A stretch of 39,500 nt of DNA from positions 1-39,500 of the forward strand of contig JAISUM010000090.1 in the NCBI GenBank assembly GCA_031272095.1, written 5' to 3'. The stretch comes from Candidatus Symbiothrix sp. Lineage in GTDB: Bacteria; Bacteroidota; Bacteroidia; Bacteroidales; Azobacteroidaceae. The position numbers were made by a program, and so were the translations under genes. The notes under the pieces were generated by a model, which saw only the letters and a program-made list of their open reading frames with translations, did no database searches and had not been told where the DNA came from. Below are positions 39,414 to 39,500 of this stretch, one piece after another (position 1 is the first letter of the stretch; each line of letters opens with the position of its first letter).

Positions 39414-39500
39414 ATGAAAAAGATAATATTATCAGCTATCGCAATTGCCCTTGCCGCAGGCAGCGCATTTGCATTTGGAGAGAGAGTAACGCGCGATGCA
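39414..39500 (+). CDS. Partial CDS running off the right edge, signal-peptide N-terminus
   Basis: MKKIILSAIAIALAAGSAFAFGERVTRDA, open to the window end. Confidence 0.65.
   Translation, partial: MKKIILSAIAIALAAGSAFAFGERVTRDA

Overview
The window looks like a Bacteroidetes (Bacteroidales-type) chromosome segment. Supporting signs are TAnnTTTG promoter motifs, type IX secretion (T9SS) C-terminal domains, SusC/SusD and hybrid two-component systems. From left to right it contains: (i) two adjacent minus-strand operons of secreted proteins, a gluzincin-like metallopeptidase / duplicated-domain lipoprotein / S74-T9SS operon and an S74-T9SS / small T9SS protein / C25 gingipain-like protease operon; (ii) two divergent hybrid two-component regulators; (iii) a small T9SS protein plus Cthe_2159-like beta-helix pair; (iv) pdxA-like and gyrB genes; (v) a SusC/SusD pair; (vi) a Gly-rich-tailed outer membrane beta-barrel protein; (vii) an MsbA-like ABC exporter; (viii) tRNA-Gly and tRNA-Leu preceded by a rearranged tRNA-Gly fragment; (ix) a repeat-rich intergenic region; (x) a large beta-helix/DNRLRE surface protein. 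Main observations for follow-up: a 33-bp element (29/33 identical) at exactly the same distance (24 nt) upstream of the -7 boxes of the two protease operons, both of which lack a recognisable -33 box; a PdxA homologue that appears to have lost all three metal-binding histidines; a tRNA-Gly 5' half fused to an inverted, deletion-bearing 3' half; a MITE/REPIN-like family of paired palindromes with compensatory stem changes; and TTAGTGR heptamer arrays that supply the stop codons of two genes. All calls come from reading the sequence; no database or folding search was run.
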